64,000 bases of DNA from Trichormus sp. M33_DOE_039 (GCA_015296085.1 DVDT01000055.1:1-64000); one strand, 5' to 3'; shown: positions 9,135-17,278, numbered from the stretch's first letter. Numbers and translations are program-made. The notes: generated by a model from the sequence alone, not told the origin.

Positions 9135-9329
9135 TTACCTGTAGCGAGAGCGGTTTCTGTGATTTTGCTTATGTCTAGCAACTGCTTTACGCTTTTCTTT
9201 TTCTAAAGGTGTCTCAAAGTGACGTTTCTTCCTCATGTCTTGGAAAATTCCCGCTTTGGAAACTTCCCGCTTAAATCTCCGTAATGCTGAATCAATGCCT
9301 TCGTTCTCCCCTAAAACTACTTGTGTCAT
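9135..9329 (-). CDS. rpsU: 30S ribosomal protein bS21
   Basis: The protein has about 64 residues and matches bS21, a small basic protein of the 30S platform near the anti-Shine-Dalgarno region. [20 protein letters not shown] is the family start, and the very basic C-terminus ([19 protein letters not shown]) is typical. I place the start at ATG 9327-9329 because AAAGGAGG lies 7 nt upstream; another ATG two codons earlier overlaps that ribosome-binding site. It is downstream of rbpA1 with a terminator-like hairpin between, a gene pair known from Anabaena, so it may be expressed by readthrough as well as from its own promoter. Confidence 0.95.
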   Translation of the reverse strand: MTQVVLGENEGIDSALRRFKREVSKAGIFQDMRKKRHFETPLEKEKRKAVARHKQNHRNRSRYR

Positions 9330-9373
9330 TCTCATTCCTCCTTTATGTGGATGAATAGTTGAAGACTGGAGAC

Positions 9374-9418
9374 AAAAAAATATTCCAGCAGAGTCGAGCC
9401 TTTGGCTTTATCTGCTGG
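9374..9418 (-). terminator. Intrinsic terminator/attenuator between rbpA1 and rpsU
   Basis: On the minus strand CCAGCAGA...TCTGCTGG (9411-9418 with 9385-9392) forms an 8-bp stem whose interior adds an AGCC/GGCT stem. It is followed by ATATTTTTTTG. This is a full intrinsic terminator 32 bp past the rbpA1 stop and 45 bp before the rpsU start, so it probably sets the ratio of rbpA1 to rbpA1-rpsU transcripts. Confidence 0.75.
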
Positions 9419-9449
9419 AGACTCTGGAGTTAATGTTCTAGAAAAATCT

Positions 9450-9761
9450 CTAGTAGCGGCGACCACCGCGATTGTTATTACCCCAACCGCCGCCACCACC
9501 ACCACGAGGGCTTCTCTCTTCGCGGGGTTTAGCTTTGTTGACTTTCAGATCGCGCCCCATCCATTCAGCTCCATCAAGGGCTTCAATGGCAGCACTTTCT
9601 TCCGCCTCTGTTTCCATTTCTACAAAGGCAAACCCGCGAGGACGACCTGTTTCACGATCAGTTGGTAGCTGAACGCGATTAACCTTGCCATATTCTGCAA
9701 AGGCAAGCTTCAGGTCTTCCTCTGTAACTTGATAGGACAAGTTACCGATGTAAATTGACAT
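9450..9761 (-). CDS. rbpA1: RRM-type RNA-binding protein (RbpA1-like), glycine-rich tail
   Basis: The 103-residue protein has a single RRM: RNP2 is IYIGNLSYQ (3-11) and RNP1 is RGFAFVEME (about 43-51). A C-terminal tail rich in Gly, Arg and Asn (PRGGGGGGWGNNNRGGRRY) follows. Such cyanobacterial Rbp proteins bind RNA, and several are induced by cold. Its position directly before rpsU matches the rbpA1-rpsU arrangement described in Anabaena variabilis, hence the symbol; a sibling Rbp with the same neighbour cannot be excluded. The Shine-Dalgarno GGAGA lies in a leader hairpin (9767-9809), which suggests control of translation start. Confidence 0.9.
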   Translation of the reverse strand: MSIYIGNLSYQVTEEDLKLAFAEYGKVNRVQLPTDRETGRPRGFAFVEMETEAEESAAIEALDGAEWMGRDLKVNKAKPREERSPRGGGGGGWGNNNRGGRRY

Positions 9762-9766
9762 ACAAT

Positions 9767-9809
9767 GTCTCCGAATTGAACAAGTGTAGAGAGTTAAATT
9801 CGGAGAGAC
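9767..9809 (-). promoter_or_regulatory. Leader hairpin covering the rbpA1 ribosome-binding site
   Basis: On the minus strand GTCTCTCCGAATT pairs with AATTCGGAGAC (one bulged base), with a loop of about 19 nt. The right arm holds the GGAGA Shine-Dalgarno 7 nt before the ATG. The fold would hide the ribosome-binding site, a layout that fits temperature- or protein-controlled translation. The 5' UTR of rbpA1 has been reported to act in cold regulation in Anabaena; this hairpin is my reading. Confidence 0.6.
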
Positions 9810-9951
9810 GCTTTTTATAAATCAAAAGTAGTTACTCAACCGAAAATAATTCTTATATTCATAAGCATAACATAGCGATTTAAGATTCGCTCGAAGGAAG
9901 TAGCCAATATAAATGAAAATCCCAGGGCAGTGAATGACCAGGAAAGTTTTG

Positions 9952-10830
9952 CTAATTTAAGGTCTCTGCTAGCTGCTCTAATATTCTTGCTGCTTCTTGA
10001 CACAGGGTTTTGTGATGCTGAGTGTTACTAGCGAGTAAACCACCCCATTGATTTATATCGCCAGTATCATATTGTAGCAGATTCCCATTGAAATGAGTAA
10101 ACTGCCCGCCGGCTTCTGTCAAAATCAGTTCTGGTGCTGCTATATCCCAATCTTTAGGTGCAGATTTACCAGAAAGGGAAATGTAAATGTCTGCTTGCTG
10201 TTCCAGAATGGTGGCGATTTTACAACCAACGCTACCTACGGATTTTTGATGGCGCAAGGGTAAGTTTTGCAGCAAATACTCTAAGCGTTGATTGCGGTGA
10301 GAGCGACTGGCAACTAAGATTAAATCTTCAATAGGCTTAGTGTTGGGGCTAGCTAGCAGGTTGATGGGTACAACACAATCGCGAGTTTCGACAAATGTAC
10401 CGCCGTCTTTAGTTGCATAGTACAATTTTCCTGTTTCTGGTACAGCTACTACTGCTAAAACTGGTCTATTGGCTTGAACTAGGGCAATATGAACGGCGTA
10501 ATCTCCAGTTTTATCAATAAAATCACGCGTTCCATCTAAAGGATCAATTATCCAAACTCCAGCAGTTGCAGATTGATGATTTTGGCTAAGTTGAGATTTA
10601 TAGGTTTCTTCACTAATGTAGGCAAAATCTTCGTTACCCAAGGCGGCTTGTAGCTTTTGGAGGATGTATTGACTTACAGCGACATCAGCAACAGTTACAG
10701 GTTCATTTTGCTGATATTGGATGTTCAGGTTAGAGTCTGTGGTAGTACCGTGATAGTAGGATTGTAATATCTCTGCTGCACCCCAACCGATGGCACGAGC
10801 GATCGCTAGTATTTCTTGTAAGTCTTTCAT
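9952..10830 (-). CDS. CysQ-like 3'(2'),5'-bisphosphate nucleotidase / inositol monophosphatase family
   Basis: The 292-residue protein belongs to the lithium-sensitive Mg-dependent phosphatase family. It shows the metal-binding motifs ISEE (72-75), IIDPLDGTRDF (94-104) and WDIAAPELILTEAGG (about 228-242). The spacing and the NEPVTVADVAVSQYIL segment resemble CysQ, which removes the 3'-phosphate of PAP from sulfate assimilation, more than inositol monophosphatase, but the substrate is not certain. Its ATG overlaps the end of the upstream PfkB-kinase gene by 4 bp (ATGA), so the two are co-transcribed and probably translationally coupled. Confidence 0.85.
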   Translation of the reverse strand: MKDLQEILAIARAIGWGAAEILQSYYHGTTTDSNLNIQYQQNEPVTVADVAVSQYILQKLQAALGNEDFAYISEETYKSQLSQNHQSATAGVWIIDPLDGTRDFIDKTGDYAVHIALVQANRPVLAVVAVPETGKLYYATKDGGTFVETRDCVVPINLLASPNTKPIEDLILVASRSHRNQRLEYLLQNLPLRHQKSVGSVGCKIATILEQQADIYISLSGKSAPKDWDIAAPELILTEAGGQFTHFNGNLLQYDTGDINQWGGLLASNTQHHKTLCQEAARILEQLAETLN

Positions 10831-11699
10831 TCCTGCTCACTCCTTAAATCCATCCAGCGACGCGTACCAAAATGTTTACAAGCTTCAGCCGCAATTTTCG
10901 CTGCTTGATCAAGAGCATGAGTAAAATCGGCTTGTAAAATATAGTGGCAAAAAGCACCGTGAAAAATGTCTCCAGCCCCTAGTGTATCAACTGGCTGGAT
11001 GGAAGGTACAGCTATAGTCCCAAATTGACCACGACTGGAGTAGGTGATTGGTTGTTCTCCGTGGGTAACGGCGATGTGGGGAACTCCCAAAGCTTGGAGA
11101 TAGGCGAAAACTTCTGTTTCGGAGTGACAATTAGGAGGGTGAAAGTTGGCGGAACAAATAGCGTAATCTCCTAATGGTAAGACTTGCTCAAATCCAGTTT
11201 TCCAGCTACCACCATCGATAACTACAGGGATATGATGAGCCTTTGCCATTTTAGCGATCGCATATCCCACTTGCATCTGATGACCATCGATGAGGACGAT
11301 ATCTATATTATTTAAGATATCTGCTGGAATTGAAGCAACATCGGCTGGAGTTTTCACTGCATTGATAGAAATTACCGCTCTTTCGCCTGTGGCTTGGGTG
11401 ACAATAATTGAAGATACTGGCGGTGCTGTATTGATGTGAGGTGCAAGATCAGCGATCGCTACATTATATTTAGTTAAATCTCCTCGGATTAACTGTGTCA
11501 TGGGATGCGAACCCAATACACCTAAAACTGTGGCTTGATTACCTAAATAACTAAAAGTTACAGATGCGTTAGTAGCCGGGCCACCTGCTGCTACAGTGTA
11601 GTCAGATGCCACTAACTTTTGATTATTTTGCGGCGCAGATTCAGCTAAGTAAATTAAATCTAAGGTGATTAAACCAACAAATAAGGCGTGATTAGTCAT
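10827..11699 (-). CDS. PfkB-family carbohydrate kinase
   Basis: The 290-residue kinase has the ribokinase fold. The N-terminal AAGGPATNASVTFSYLG (37-53) is PfkB signature 1, and DTLGAGDIFHGAF (238-250) is signature 2 with the anion hole and the catalytic Asp244. The C-terminus is short. The substrate (a sugar, nucleoside or sugar phosphate) cannot be told from the sequence. It is the first gene of a two-gene operon with the CysQ-like phosphatase (4-bp overlap), which suggests that both act on a related phosphorylated metabolite; this is inference. The upstream region has TTAGTTA heptamer repeats and is shared with rsmI in divergent orientation. Confidence 0.85.
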   Translation of the reverse strand: MTNHALFVGLITLDLIYLAESAPQNNQKLVASDYTVAAGGPATNASVTFSYLGNQATVLGVLGSHPMTQLIRGDLTKYNVAIADLAPHINTAPPVSSIIVTQATGERAVISINAVKTPADVASIPADILNNIDIVLIDGHQMQVGYAIAKMAKAHHIPVVIDGGSWKTGFEQVLPLGDYAICSANFHPPNCHSETEVFAYLQALGVPHIAVTHGEQPITYSSRGQFGTIAVPSIQPVDTLGAGDIFHGAFCHYILQADFTHALDQAAKIAAEACKHFGTRRWMDLRSEQE

Positions 11700-11825
11700 T
11701 AGTCATTAGTTATTAGTTATTAGTTATTAATTCCCCCAATGCCTAATTCCCCATGCCCTATGAGCAAAATTCTTTAATTTTGAATTGATTAGCCCAATCC
11801 CCAATCCCCAATCCCTAGTCCCCAT
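11696..11825. repeat. Heptamer tandem repeats between PfkB gene and rsmI
   Basis: The start codon region of the PfkB gene is followed by TTAGTCA/TTAGTTA heptamers (about 11696-11731), and CCAATCC heptamers occur at about 11793-11820. These are cyanobacterial STRR-type repeats in a divergent promoter region of 128 bp. Confidence 0.7.
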
Positions 11826-11827
11826 TC

Positions 11828-12685
11828 ATGCAGACAGATCCCAAGCCAGGAACACTTTATATTGTTGGTACACCCATTGGTAACTTAGAAGATATTACCT
11901 TGCGGGCGGTGAGGATTTTGCAGAATGTGGATTTGATTGCGGCTGAGGATACGCGCCACACGGGGAAACTACTACAACATTTACAGGTGAAAACACCCCA
12001 GACAAGTTACCACGAACATAATCGTAGTAGTCGCATCCCAGAATTATTAGAGCATTTGCAGAATGGGAAAGCGATCGCTTTAGTTAGTGATGCAGGTATG
12101 CCGGGAATTTCAGATCCGGGGTATGAATTGGTGAAGGCTTGTATTGAGGCGGAGATTCCTGTAGTTCCGATTCCTGGGGCGAGTGCAGCGATTACGGCGT
12201 TGAGTGCGGCGGGACTACCCACAGACAAGTTTGTGTTTGAGGGGTTTTTACCTGCTAAAAGTCAACAACGAAGAGAACATTTGGAGACTTTGCAGACAGA
12301 ATCTCGCACTATCATTTTCTACGAATCGCCTCACCGTTTGCGAGATACTTTACAAGACTTAGCAGATATATGGGGAAGCGATCGCCAAATTGTGTTGGCG
12401 AGGGAGTTGACTAAGTTGTATGAGGAATTTTGGCGGGGGAGTATCGAAGAAGCGATCGCCCACTATCAACAACGAGAACCCCAAGGGGAATATACTCTAG
12501 TAGTTGCAGGTCATCCACCCAGTCAAACACTACTGACAGAAGCACAACTCAAAGCCGAATTAGAACAATTAATCCGTCAAGGTATATCGCGATCGCAAGC
12601 TAGCCGACAATTAACTAAATATACTGCCCTAAATCGTCGTCAAGTTTATCAAATTGCTCTGGCGATTGATATTAATCCTGAGTAG
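11828..12685 (+). CDS. rsmI: 16S rRNA (cytidine(1402)-2'-O)-methyltransferase
   Basis: The 285-residue enzyme 2'-O-methylates C1402 in the decoding centre of 16S rRNA using S-adenosylmethionine. It is a tetrapyrrole-methylase-fold protein with the RsmI signatures GTLYIVGTPIGNLEDITLRA (8-27), AAEDTRHTGKLL (38-49), SDAGMPGISDPGYELV (about 86-101) and PGASAAITALSAAGLPTD. The length is that of the family. The ATG follows a CCCCATTC stretch without a clear Shine-Dalgarno. It stands alone on the plus strand, divergent from the PfkB gene. No oddity was seen. Confidence 0.95.
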   Translation: MQTDPKPGTLYIVGTPIGNLEDITLRAVRILQNVDLIAAEDTRHTGKLLQHLQVKTPQTSYHEHNRSSRIPELLEHLQNGKAIALVSDAGMPGISDPGYELVKACIEAEIPVVPIPGASAAITALSAAGLPTDKFVFEGFLPAKSQQRREHLETLQTESRTIIFYESPHRLRDTLQDLADIWGSDRQIVLARELTKLYEEFWRGSIEEAIAHYQQREPQGEYTLVVAGHPPSQTLLTEAQLKAELEQLIRQGISRSQASRQLTKYTALNRRQVYQIALAIDINPE

Positions 12686-12746
12686 CAACAACAGCTATTG
12701 ACAAATATTGCTAGGCTAAACTTATAGGATTGAGACACTTGCTGGC

Positions 12747-13042
12747 ATGTCTGTAGCTAAAGATTTAACAATTGCAGAATATGTTATCTTTCCTTCAGGG
12801 GATTCATACAGTGATGAGCCGCCTTTGGAAAGTGATGTACATTTACGGCTATGGAGTCAGCAACTAGAGTTATGTTTAGGGGTTGAGCAAAAAAATCTAC
12901 GTTTTTATAATGCTGAAGGGGAACTTGTTCTGACACCAGCAGAAATTACACACCTGGAAATGCAGCGTTTTGAACAAAAAACAACGCAGCGATCGCTTGG
13001 AGGCGAAGCTGCGAGAATTAGTTATATATCCAAATACTATTG
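12747..13042 (+). pseudogene. Decayed Uma2-family gene (internal deletion and frameshift)
   Basis: The frame from ATG 12747 starts with a typical Uma2 N-terminus (FPSGDSYSDEPPLESDVHLR), then jumps straight into Uma2 C-terminal sequence (LCLGVEQKNLRFYNAEGELVLTPAE). The PD-(D/E)XK-like core of about 120 residues that normally lies between is missing. Near 12970-12990 the frame shifts: the usual Uma2 tail (SDRLEAKLRELVIYPNTIE) continues in the next reading frame, to about 13042. Uma2 proteins are abundant in cyanobacteria and of unclear function. This copy cannot make a normal product; the first frame would give a 98-residue fragment. Confidence 0.7.
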
Positions 13043-13058
13043 AATGTTCCAGGTGTAT

Positions 13059-13259
13059 TTACTGTTCGTCTGGAAAAACCCATTTTGGAGGTTCTGTCAT
13101 TTTGCGCCTGAGACGTTCTTCCGCAATTTCTAGCATTTTATCTAAAGAAGTCTCAGCAATAAATTTTGATGCAGCCTCCCTATACTCAATGTTTGGGCAT
13201 TTATCCCCTAAAACACAACCGTTAATGCAGGCTTGAGCGCAGTTAATTTTCTGCTCCAC
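13059..13259 (-). CDS. Small cysteine-containing conserved protein
   Basis: A protein of about 66 residues, MEQKINCAQACINGCVLGDKCPNIEYREAASKF... I do not recognise a named family; similar short proteins occur in cyanobacteria. Four cysteines in the first 25 residues (C-x3-C-x3-C-x5-C) could bind a metal, and the rest is helical and charged. The start is set at GTG 13257-13259, with AGAGGA about 7 nt upstream; a TTG two codons earlier lies too close to that site. Its 3' end faces the decayed Uma2 gene. The 246 bp upstream contain only A-rich heptamer-like repeats. Confidence 0.7.
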   Translation of the reverse strand: MEQKINCAQACINGCVLGDKCPNIEYREAASKFIAETSLDKMLEIAEERLRRKMTEPPKWVFPDEQ

Positions 13260-13511
13260 TGTCAATTCCTCTCTGACTTGAAAATAGGGACAAGAAAGGC
13301 AAAAGGCAAAAGTAAAAAGAAAAGGATCTTTTACCTTGTTGCTGTGTACTTTTAACTTTTTCTAGAGACTGGGGACTAGGAAAAGTAGATCTTTATTCCC
13401 TTTTTGTGATTTTCTACTTTACAGATAAATTTTACCTTGCTATATGATCTCAAATTAGTCTAAATACTTACCATTTGAGAATAAATCCCAATGCCCAATT
13501 TCCCTTGATAT

Positions 13512-14903
13512 ATGTCTCAACTGTTAGCTACAACTGGAACTATCGCCGCGATCGCTACTGCTGTCGTTCCCCAACAAGGTAGTGTGGGTATTGTGCGGGT
13601 GTCTGGTGTTCACTCAATCGCCATTGCTCAAACTCTGTTTTCTGCCCCAGGACGGCAAGTTTGGGAAAGTCACCGTATTCTCTACGGTTATATTCGCCAT
13701 CCCCAAACACGACAGCTAGTAGATGAGGCTTTGTTACTAATTATGCAAGCACCCCGTTCCTTCACCCGTGAGGATGTGGTGGAATTTCATTGTCATGGCG
13801 GAATTATGGCTGTGCAGCAGGTGTTGCAATTGTGCTTAGAAAATGGTGCAAGGCTGGCACAACCGGGAGAATTTACTCTCCGTGCTTTTTTGAATGGCAG
13901 ATTAGATTTAACTCAAGCGGAAAGTATTGCTGATTTAGTCGGGGCTAAATCACCTCAAGCTGCTCAAACTGCTTTAGCTGGTTTACAGGGAAAATTAGCC
14001 CACCCTATCCGTCAGTTACGCGCTAACTGTTTGGATATCTTGGCAGAGATTGAAGCTCGGATCGATTTTGAGGAAGACCTACCTCCGTTGGATGATAAAC
14101 AGATAATATCAGATATTGATGGCATCGCCGCAGAAATTACTAAGTTATTGGCAACTAAAGATCAAGGTGAACTTTTACGAACAGGATTAAAAGTGGCGAT
14201 TGTGGGTCGTCCGAATGTGGGCAAATCCAGCTTGTTGAATGCGTGGAGTCAAAGCGATCGCGCCATTGTCACAGACTTACCTGGCACAACCCGTGATGTA
14301 GTGGAATCGCAGCTAGTGGTGGGAGGAATTCCAGTCCAGGTGCTAGATACAGCTGGGATTCGGGAAACAGCCGACCAAGTAGAGAAAATTGGCGTTGAGC
14401 GATCGCGCCGCGCCGCCAACACAGCCGATTTAGTCTTATTTACCATCGATGCTTCCACCGGTTGGACAGATGACGACCAAGAAATCTACGAACAGGTAAA
14501 ACACCGTCCATTAATTCTTGTGATTAATAAAATCGACTTGACAGCACAACAATTAATGAGTTCTTTAGGATATCCCCAAAATATTAATCACATCGTTCAC
14601 ACAGCCGCAGCCCAAAATCAAGGTATTGATGCCTTAGAAACGTCTATTTTAGATATAGTTCAAGCCGGAAAAGTGCAAGCTGCTGATATGGATTTAGCTA
14701 TTAATCAAAGGCAAGCTGCCGCGCTAACTCAAGCTAAAATTGCTTTAGCACAAGTACAAATCACAATTGCCCAACAGTTACCTCTAGATTTTTGGACAAT
14801 TGATTTAAGAGGAGCAATTCAAGCACTAGGAGAAATCACTGGCGAGGAAGTGACTGAATCCGTCCTTGATAGAATTTTTAGCAGATTTTGTATTGGTAAA
14901 TAA
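13512..14903 (+). CDS. mnmE: tRNA uridine-5-carboxymethylaminomethyl modification GTPase MnmE
   Basis: The 463-residue GTPase works with MnmG (GidA) to modify U34 of tRNAs that read NNA/NNG codons. The N-terminal domain ([23 protein letters not shown]) binds the folate cofactor. The inserted G domain has G1 GRPNVGKSS, the G2 region [10 protein letters not shown]3 DTAGIRET and G4 NKID. The C-terminus FCIGK carries the conserved catalytic Cys. The length is typical. It begins what looks like a three-gene unit: a 71-residue gene follows after 30 bp and an SDR gene 12 bp after that. Confidence 0.96.
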   Translation: MSQLLATTGTIAAIATAVVPQQGSVGIVRVSGVHSIAIAQTLFSAPGRQVWESHRILYGYIRHPQTRQLVDEALLLIMQAPRSFTREDVVEFHCHGGIMAVQQVLQLCLENGARLAQPGEFTLRAFLNGRLDLTQAESIADLVGAKSPQAAQTALAGLQGKLAHPIRQLRANCLDILAEIEARIDFEEDLPPLDDKQIISDIDGIAAEITKLLATKDQGELLRTGLKVAIVGRPNVGKSSLLNAWSQSDRAIVTDLPGTTRDVVESQLVVGGIPVQVLDTAGIRETADQVEKIGVERSRRAANTADLVLFTIDASTGWTDDDQEIYEQVKHRPLILVINKIDLTAQQLMSSLGYPQNINHIVHTAAAQNQGIDALETSILDIVQAGKVQAADMDLAINQRQAAALTQAKIALAQVQITIAQQLPLDFWTIDLRGAIQALGEITGEEVTESVLDRIFSRFCIGK

Positions 14904-14933
14904 ATTATCAATTTCAAAAATAATCAAAATATC

Positions 14934-15149
14934 ATGTTTGATCATATTCCAGTTAGAGTTCTTGCTTGTCTCAGACCAGGAGAAATTACAGTCATTGCAC
15001 TTCCTGGTGCTGGTATGGTAGACGGAGGTATTTTATGGGAAATCCCTACTGAGATGATTCCCTTGTCGCTCAGAATGCCCAATAGTGAATTTATAGTAGT
15101 TTATGATCGACAAAGTGATAATTTTATAGAAGTTTTACCTAAATCATAA
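14934..15149 (+). CDS. Small hypothetical protein between mnmE and SDR gene
   Basis: A 71-residue acidic protein (MFDHIPVRVLACLRPGEITVIALPG...). I do not recognise a family. It has no signal peptide, membrane segment or metal-binding cluster. A beta-rich pattern (ITVIALPGAGMVDGG, SEFIVVYDRQ) suggests a small barrel-like fold. It begins 30 bp after mnmE and ends 12 bp before the SDR gene on the same strand, so it is probably co-transcribed with both; this conserved-looking spacing is the best evidence that it is a real gene. Confidence 0.65.
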   Translation: MFDHIPVRVLACLRPGEITVIALPGAGMVDGGILWEIPTEMIPLSLRMPNSEFIVVYDRQSDNFIEVLPKS

Positions 15150-15161
15150 AGTGATATAAAT

Positions 15162-15932
15162 ATGTCCTATTTTAATGAAATCAATCATGTAAATGCCCTA
15201 ATTGTAGGAGCAAGCCAAGGTATTGGGTTAGGTTTTGTCAAAAAGTTGTTGCAAGATGATAAATTAACCCAAATTTACGCCACTTATCGCCAACCAGAAT
15301 CTGCTTCAGATTTGCTAGATTTATCAGAAAAATATTCTAGTCGTATCACTTGTTTAATGTTAGATATTACCGATGAATTACAAATTGCTGAAGCTATCCA
15401 AAAAATACGCACTCAAACCGATAAATTACATTTAGTAATTAATTGTGTAGGATTACTACACGATGGAGATTTACAACCTGAGAAAAGTTTAAGACAAATT
15501 AATGCAGATAATTTATTACGTTACTTCCAAGTCAATAGTATTGGTGCTGTACTATTAGCTAAACATCTTTTGTCATTGTTTCGCAATGATGAGCCTGCTG
15601 TATTTGCTACCATATCAGCTAAATTAGCCAGCATTGGTGATAACCACCTTGGTGGATGGTATGGATACCGCGCCTCTAAAACTGCACTCAATATGTTTAT
15701 GAAAAATGTAGCGATTGAGTATAGCAGAAGCTGTCCTAATACTGTGGTTGTAACTTTACATCCTGGTACAACTGATACACAACTTTCTCGCCCATTTCAA
15801 CGCAATGTAGCTGCGGAGAAATTATTCTCAGTGGAACGCACTGTTACTCAATTATTAGCTGTGATTGAACAATTACAAAAGAGTGATAACGGTCAATTTT
15901 TCGCATGGGATGGCAATAGATTACCTTGGTAA
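15162..15932 (+). CDS. Short-chain dehydrogenase/reductase (CsgA/C-factor-like)
   Basis: The 256-residue Rossmann-fold oxidoreductase has the NAD(P)-binding VGASQGIGLGFVKKLL near the N-terminus, the LVINCVG motif (NAG equivalent) and the catalytic YxxxK in YGYRASKTALNMFMK. LHPGTTDTQLSRPF after it is typical of C-factor-type SDRs. The substrate is unknown. It starts 12 bp after the 71-residue gene in the apparent mnmE operon and converges with the double-glycine peptide gene, whose stop lies 21 bp away. Confidence 0.88.
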   Translation: MSYFNEINHVNALIVGASQGIGLGFVKKLLQDDKLTQIYATYRQPESASDLLDLSEKYSSRITCLMLDITDELQIAEAIQKIRTQTDKLHLVINCVGLLHDGDLQPEKSLRQINADNLLRYFQVNSIGAVLLAKHLLSLFRNDEPAVFATISAKLASIGDNHLGGWYGYRASKTALNMFMKNVAIEYSRSCPNTVVVTLHPGTTDTQLSRPFQRNVAAEKLFSVERTVTQLLAVIEQLQKSDNGQFFAWDGNRLPW

Positions 15933-15952
15933 AATTCACTATAATATTTTTT

Positions 15953-16243
15953 CTAAATTGGATAAGTATCTTTCAAAGTACAAGAAAAAATAAGTTGCCC
16001 AGTCAACTCATCAAAATAAGAGGTACATTGGCCAAATTTATTACTAAAAGTTTGATTTGGTGTTACTTTTCCAAGTTCGACACGAATTTTTGCATTAGCA
16101 TTGTTAATACTGATGTTAGTGGAACTCTTGACAGATTCATTATCGGAGGATATTTTAACACCACCCATTATATTAGCCTCTTCTTCTGGAGTGAGTCTAC
16201 TCAAAAGTTCTTCAGGAGAAGGTAAGATAATTTCATCAAACAT
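15953..16243 (-). CDS. Peptide with double-glycine leader (putative secreted or RiPP-like precursor)
   Basis: A 96-residue protein. The first 28 residues look like a bacteriocin-type leader: an acidic, helical stretch (SPEELLSRLTPEEEANI) ending in MGG (26-28), the GG cleavage site used by C39-peptidase ABC exporters. The remaining 68 residues are Ser/Asn/Thr-rich with two Cys (about 71 and 86) that could form a disulfide. I do not recognise the core. No transporter or modifying enzyme lies next to it; cyanobacterial precursors are often encoded away from their exporters. It is convergent with the SDR gene. Confidence 0.6.
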   Translation of the reverse strand: MFDEIILPSPEELLSRLTPEEEANIMGGVKISSDNESVKSSTNISINNANAKIRVELGKVTPNQTFSNKFGQCTSYFDELTGQLIFSCTLKDTYPI

Positions 16244-16393
16244 AATTATTAACTCTATTTAAATAATTACTAAAATATTCCATGTTTTTAATCTAAGTAT
16301 TGTTTAGAATAAATTCATAAGCCAAAAGACATAAAATAAATTAAGTACATGGATAGAGGCATAACTCCTTACAACTCTAATTAATTGGTAACT

Positions 16394-16500
16394 TATATCA
16401 ATTCTCTATGAAGTTGTACCAAATAAATGATGTAGAGACGTTGCATGCAACGTCTCTACAGTGCAGAATAAAGTGCATCTTCATTAAGAAACGGTATTAG
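16394..16500. repeat. MITE-like dispersed repeat, copy A
   Basis: About 107 bp with imperfect terminal inverted repeats (ATTCTCTATGAAGTTGTAC against GTTTCTTAATGAAGATGCAC) and a perfect 30-bp palindrome in the centre (16431-16460, TGTAGAGACGTTGCA and its complement). A second, diverged copy lies at 58064-58152. No ORF. It sits just below the RNA ligase gene. The rest of 16244-16522 holds nothing I can name. Confidence 0.75.
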
Positions 16501-16522
16501 ATACAAAAATCTATAATTAATA

Positions 16523-17173
16523 TTACTCCCAATATGACTCCCAATCATGCTGGAAACATTGCTGTAATTTTTGCATATAAGCATATGTTTTAATTTTCAC
16601 CATCCATACATTATTTTGATTACTAACTCCTTTACAGACAACACCTTCATTTACACCATATTTACCTGCACGAACATCATCAATAAATTGACCAGTTAGT
16701 TTACCGCGATAAACCACTCTTGCAATTTTTAAGTGATGGAAGTCTTGCAGAAATTGTTCAGGAGGAATAATAGATTTATCAATTTGCACATCAAAAAGAA
16801 TTAATTGTTTAGGCTCATCTGGTTTGTGCATTCCCGCAAATGAGTTCATCCCGCAAAATTCGGTAAATACAGTAATTTCAGGAGAGTGATAATTAGTGTT
16901 TTCTTGAAATACTGTTTCCAAAGGAGTGGCAAAATCTCTGTGAAAAATCTCAGTAGCAGTTTCTAATCCTGGATGAGCTGTATTGAATTGTGCAATTCCC
17001 ATATCGTCGAAATCGAAGCGATCGCGACGTGTACCAAAAGCATACCAACTCAGTTCACTATCCCAAACCCAATGGAGATTTGTGCCATCATATTTCTCGA
17101 AAGCTATACAGCGTTCCCAAGGACTATTTTTACTGTCTGGGATTTTAGGATAAGCAAGCTGCACTCGTACCAT
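16523..17173 (-). CDS. Compact RNA ligase-family nucleotidyltransferase
   Basis: The 216-residue protein shows all covalent nucleotidyltransferase motifs in order: motif I EKYDGTN (26-32; Lys27 would be adenylylated), motif III TVFTEFCG (101-108), IIIa ILFDV (125-129), IV NEGVVCKG (175-182) and V WMVKIKT (190-196). The order and the FxEKYDGTN context fit Rnl2-like RNA ligases more than DNA ligases. It lacks any extra C-terminal domain, so it is a minimal catalytic unit. Role unknown: RNA repair is likely. It is monocistronic; a 3' repeat element follows its stop by 23 bp. Confidence 0.85.
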   Translation of the reverse strand: MVRVQLAYPKIPDSKNSPWERCIAFEKYDGTNLHWVWDSELSWYAFGTRRDRFDFDDMGIAQFNTAHPGLETATEIFHRDFATPLETVFQENTNYHSPEITVFTEFCGMNSFAGMHKPDEPKQLILFDVQIDKSIIPPEQFLQDFHHLKIARVVYRGKLTGQFIDDVRAGKYGVNEGVVCKGVSNQNNVWMVKIKTYAYMQKLQQCFQHDWESYWE

Positions 17174-17239
17174 TTTTTATAGAGGGTGATATTTGTAAGG
17201 TCTGTATTACAATTATACTACTGGAGCAATACAGCCATG

Positions 17240-17278
17240 AAATACCCCCAGTTTTGTGAATTAAAACTGGGGGTATTT
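17240..17278. terminator. Strong bidirectional hairpin after the PRC-barrel gene
   Basis: A 16-bp perfect stem AAATACCCCCAGTTTT (17240-17255) / AAAACTGGGGGTATTT (17263-17278) with a 7-nt loop. It lies 12 bp past the stop of the minus-strand PRC-barrel gene and closes the smc-PRC unit; on the minus strand it ends in ATTTCATGG. Confidence 0.75.
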
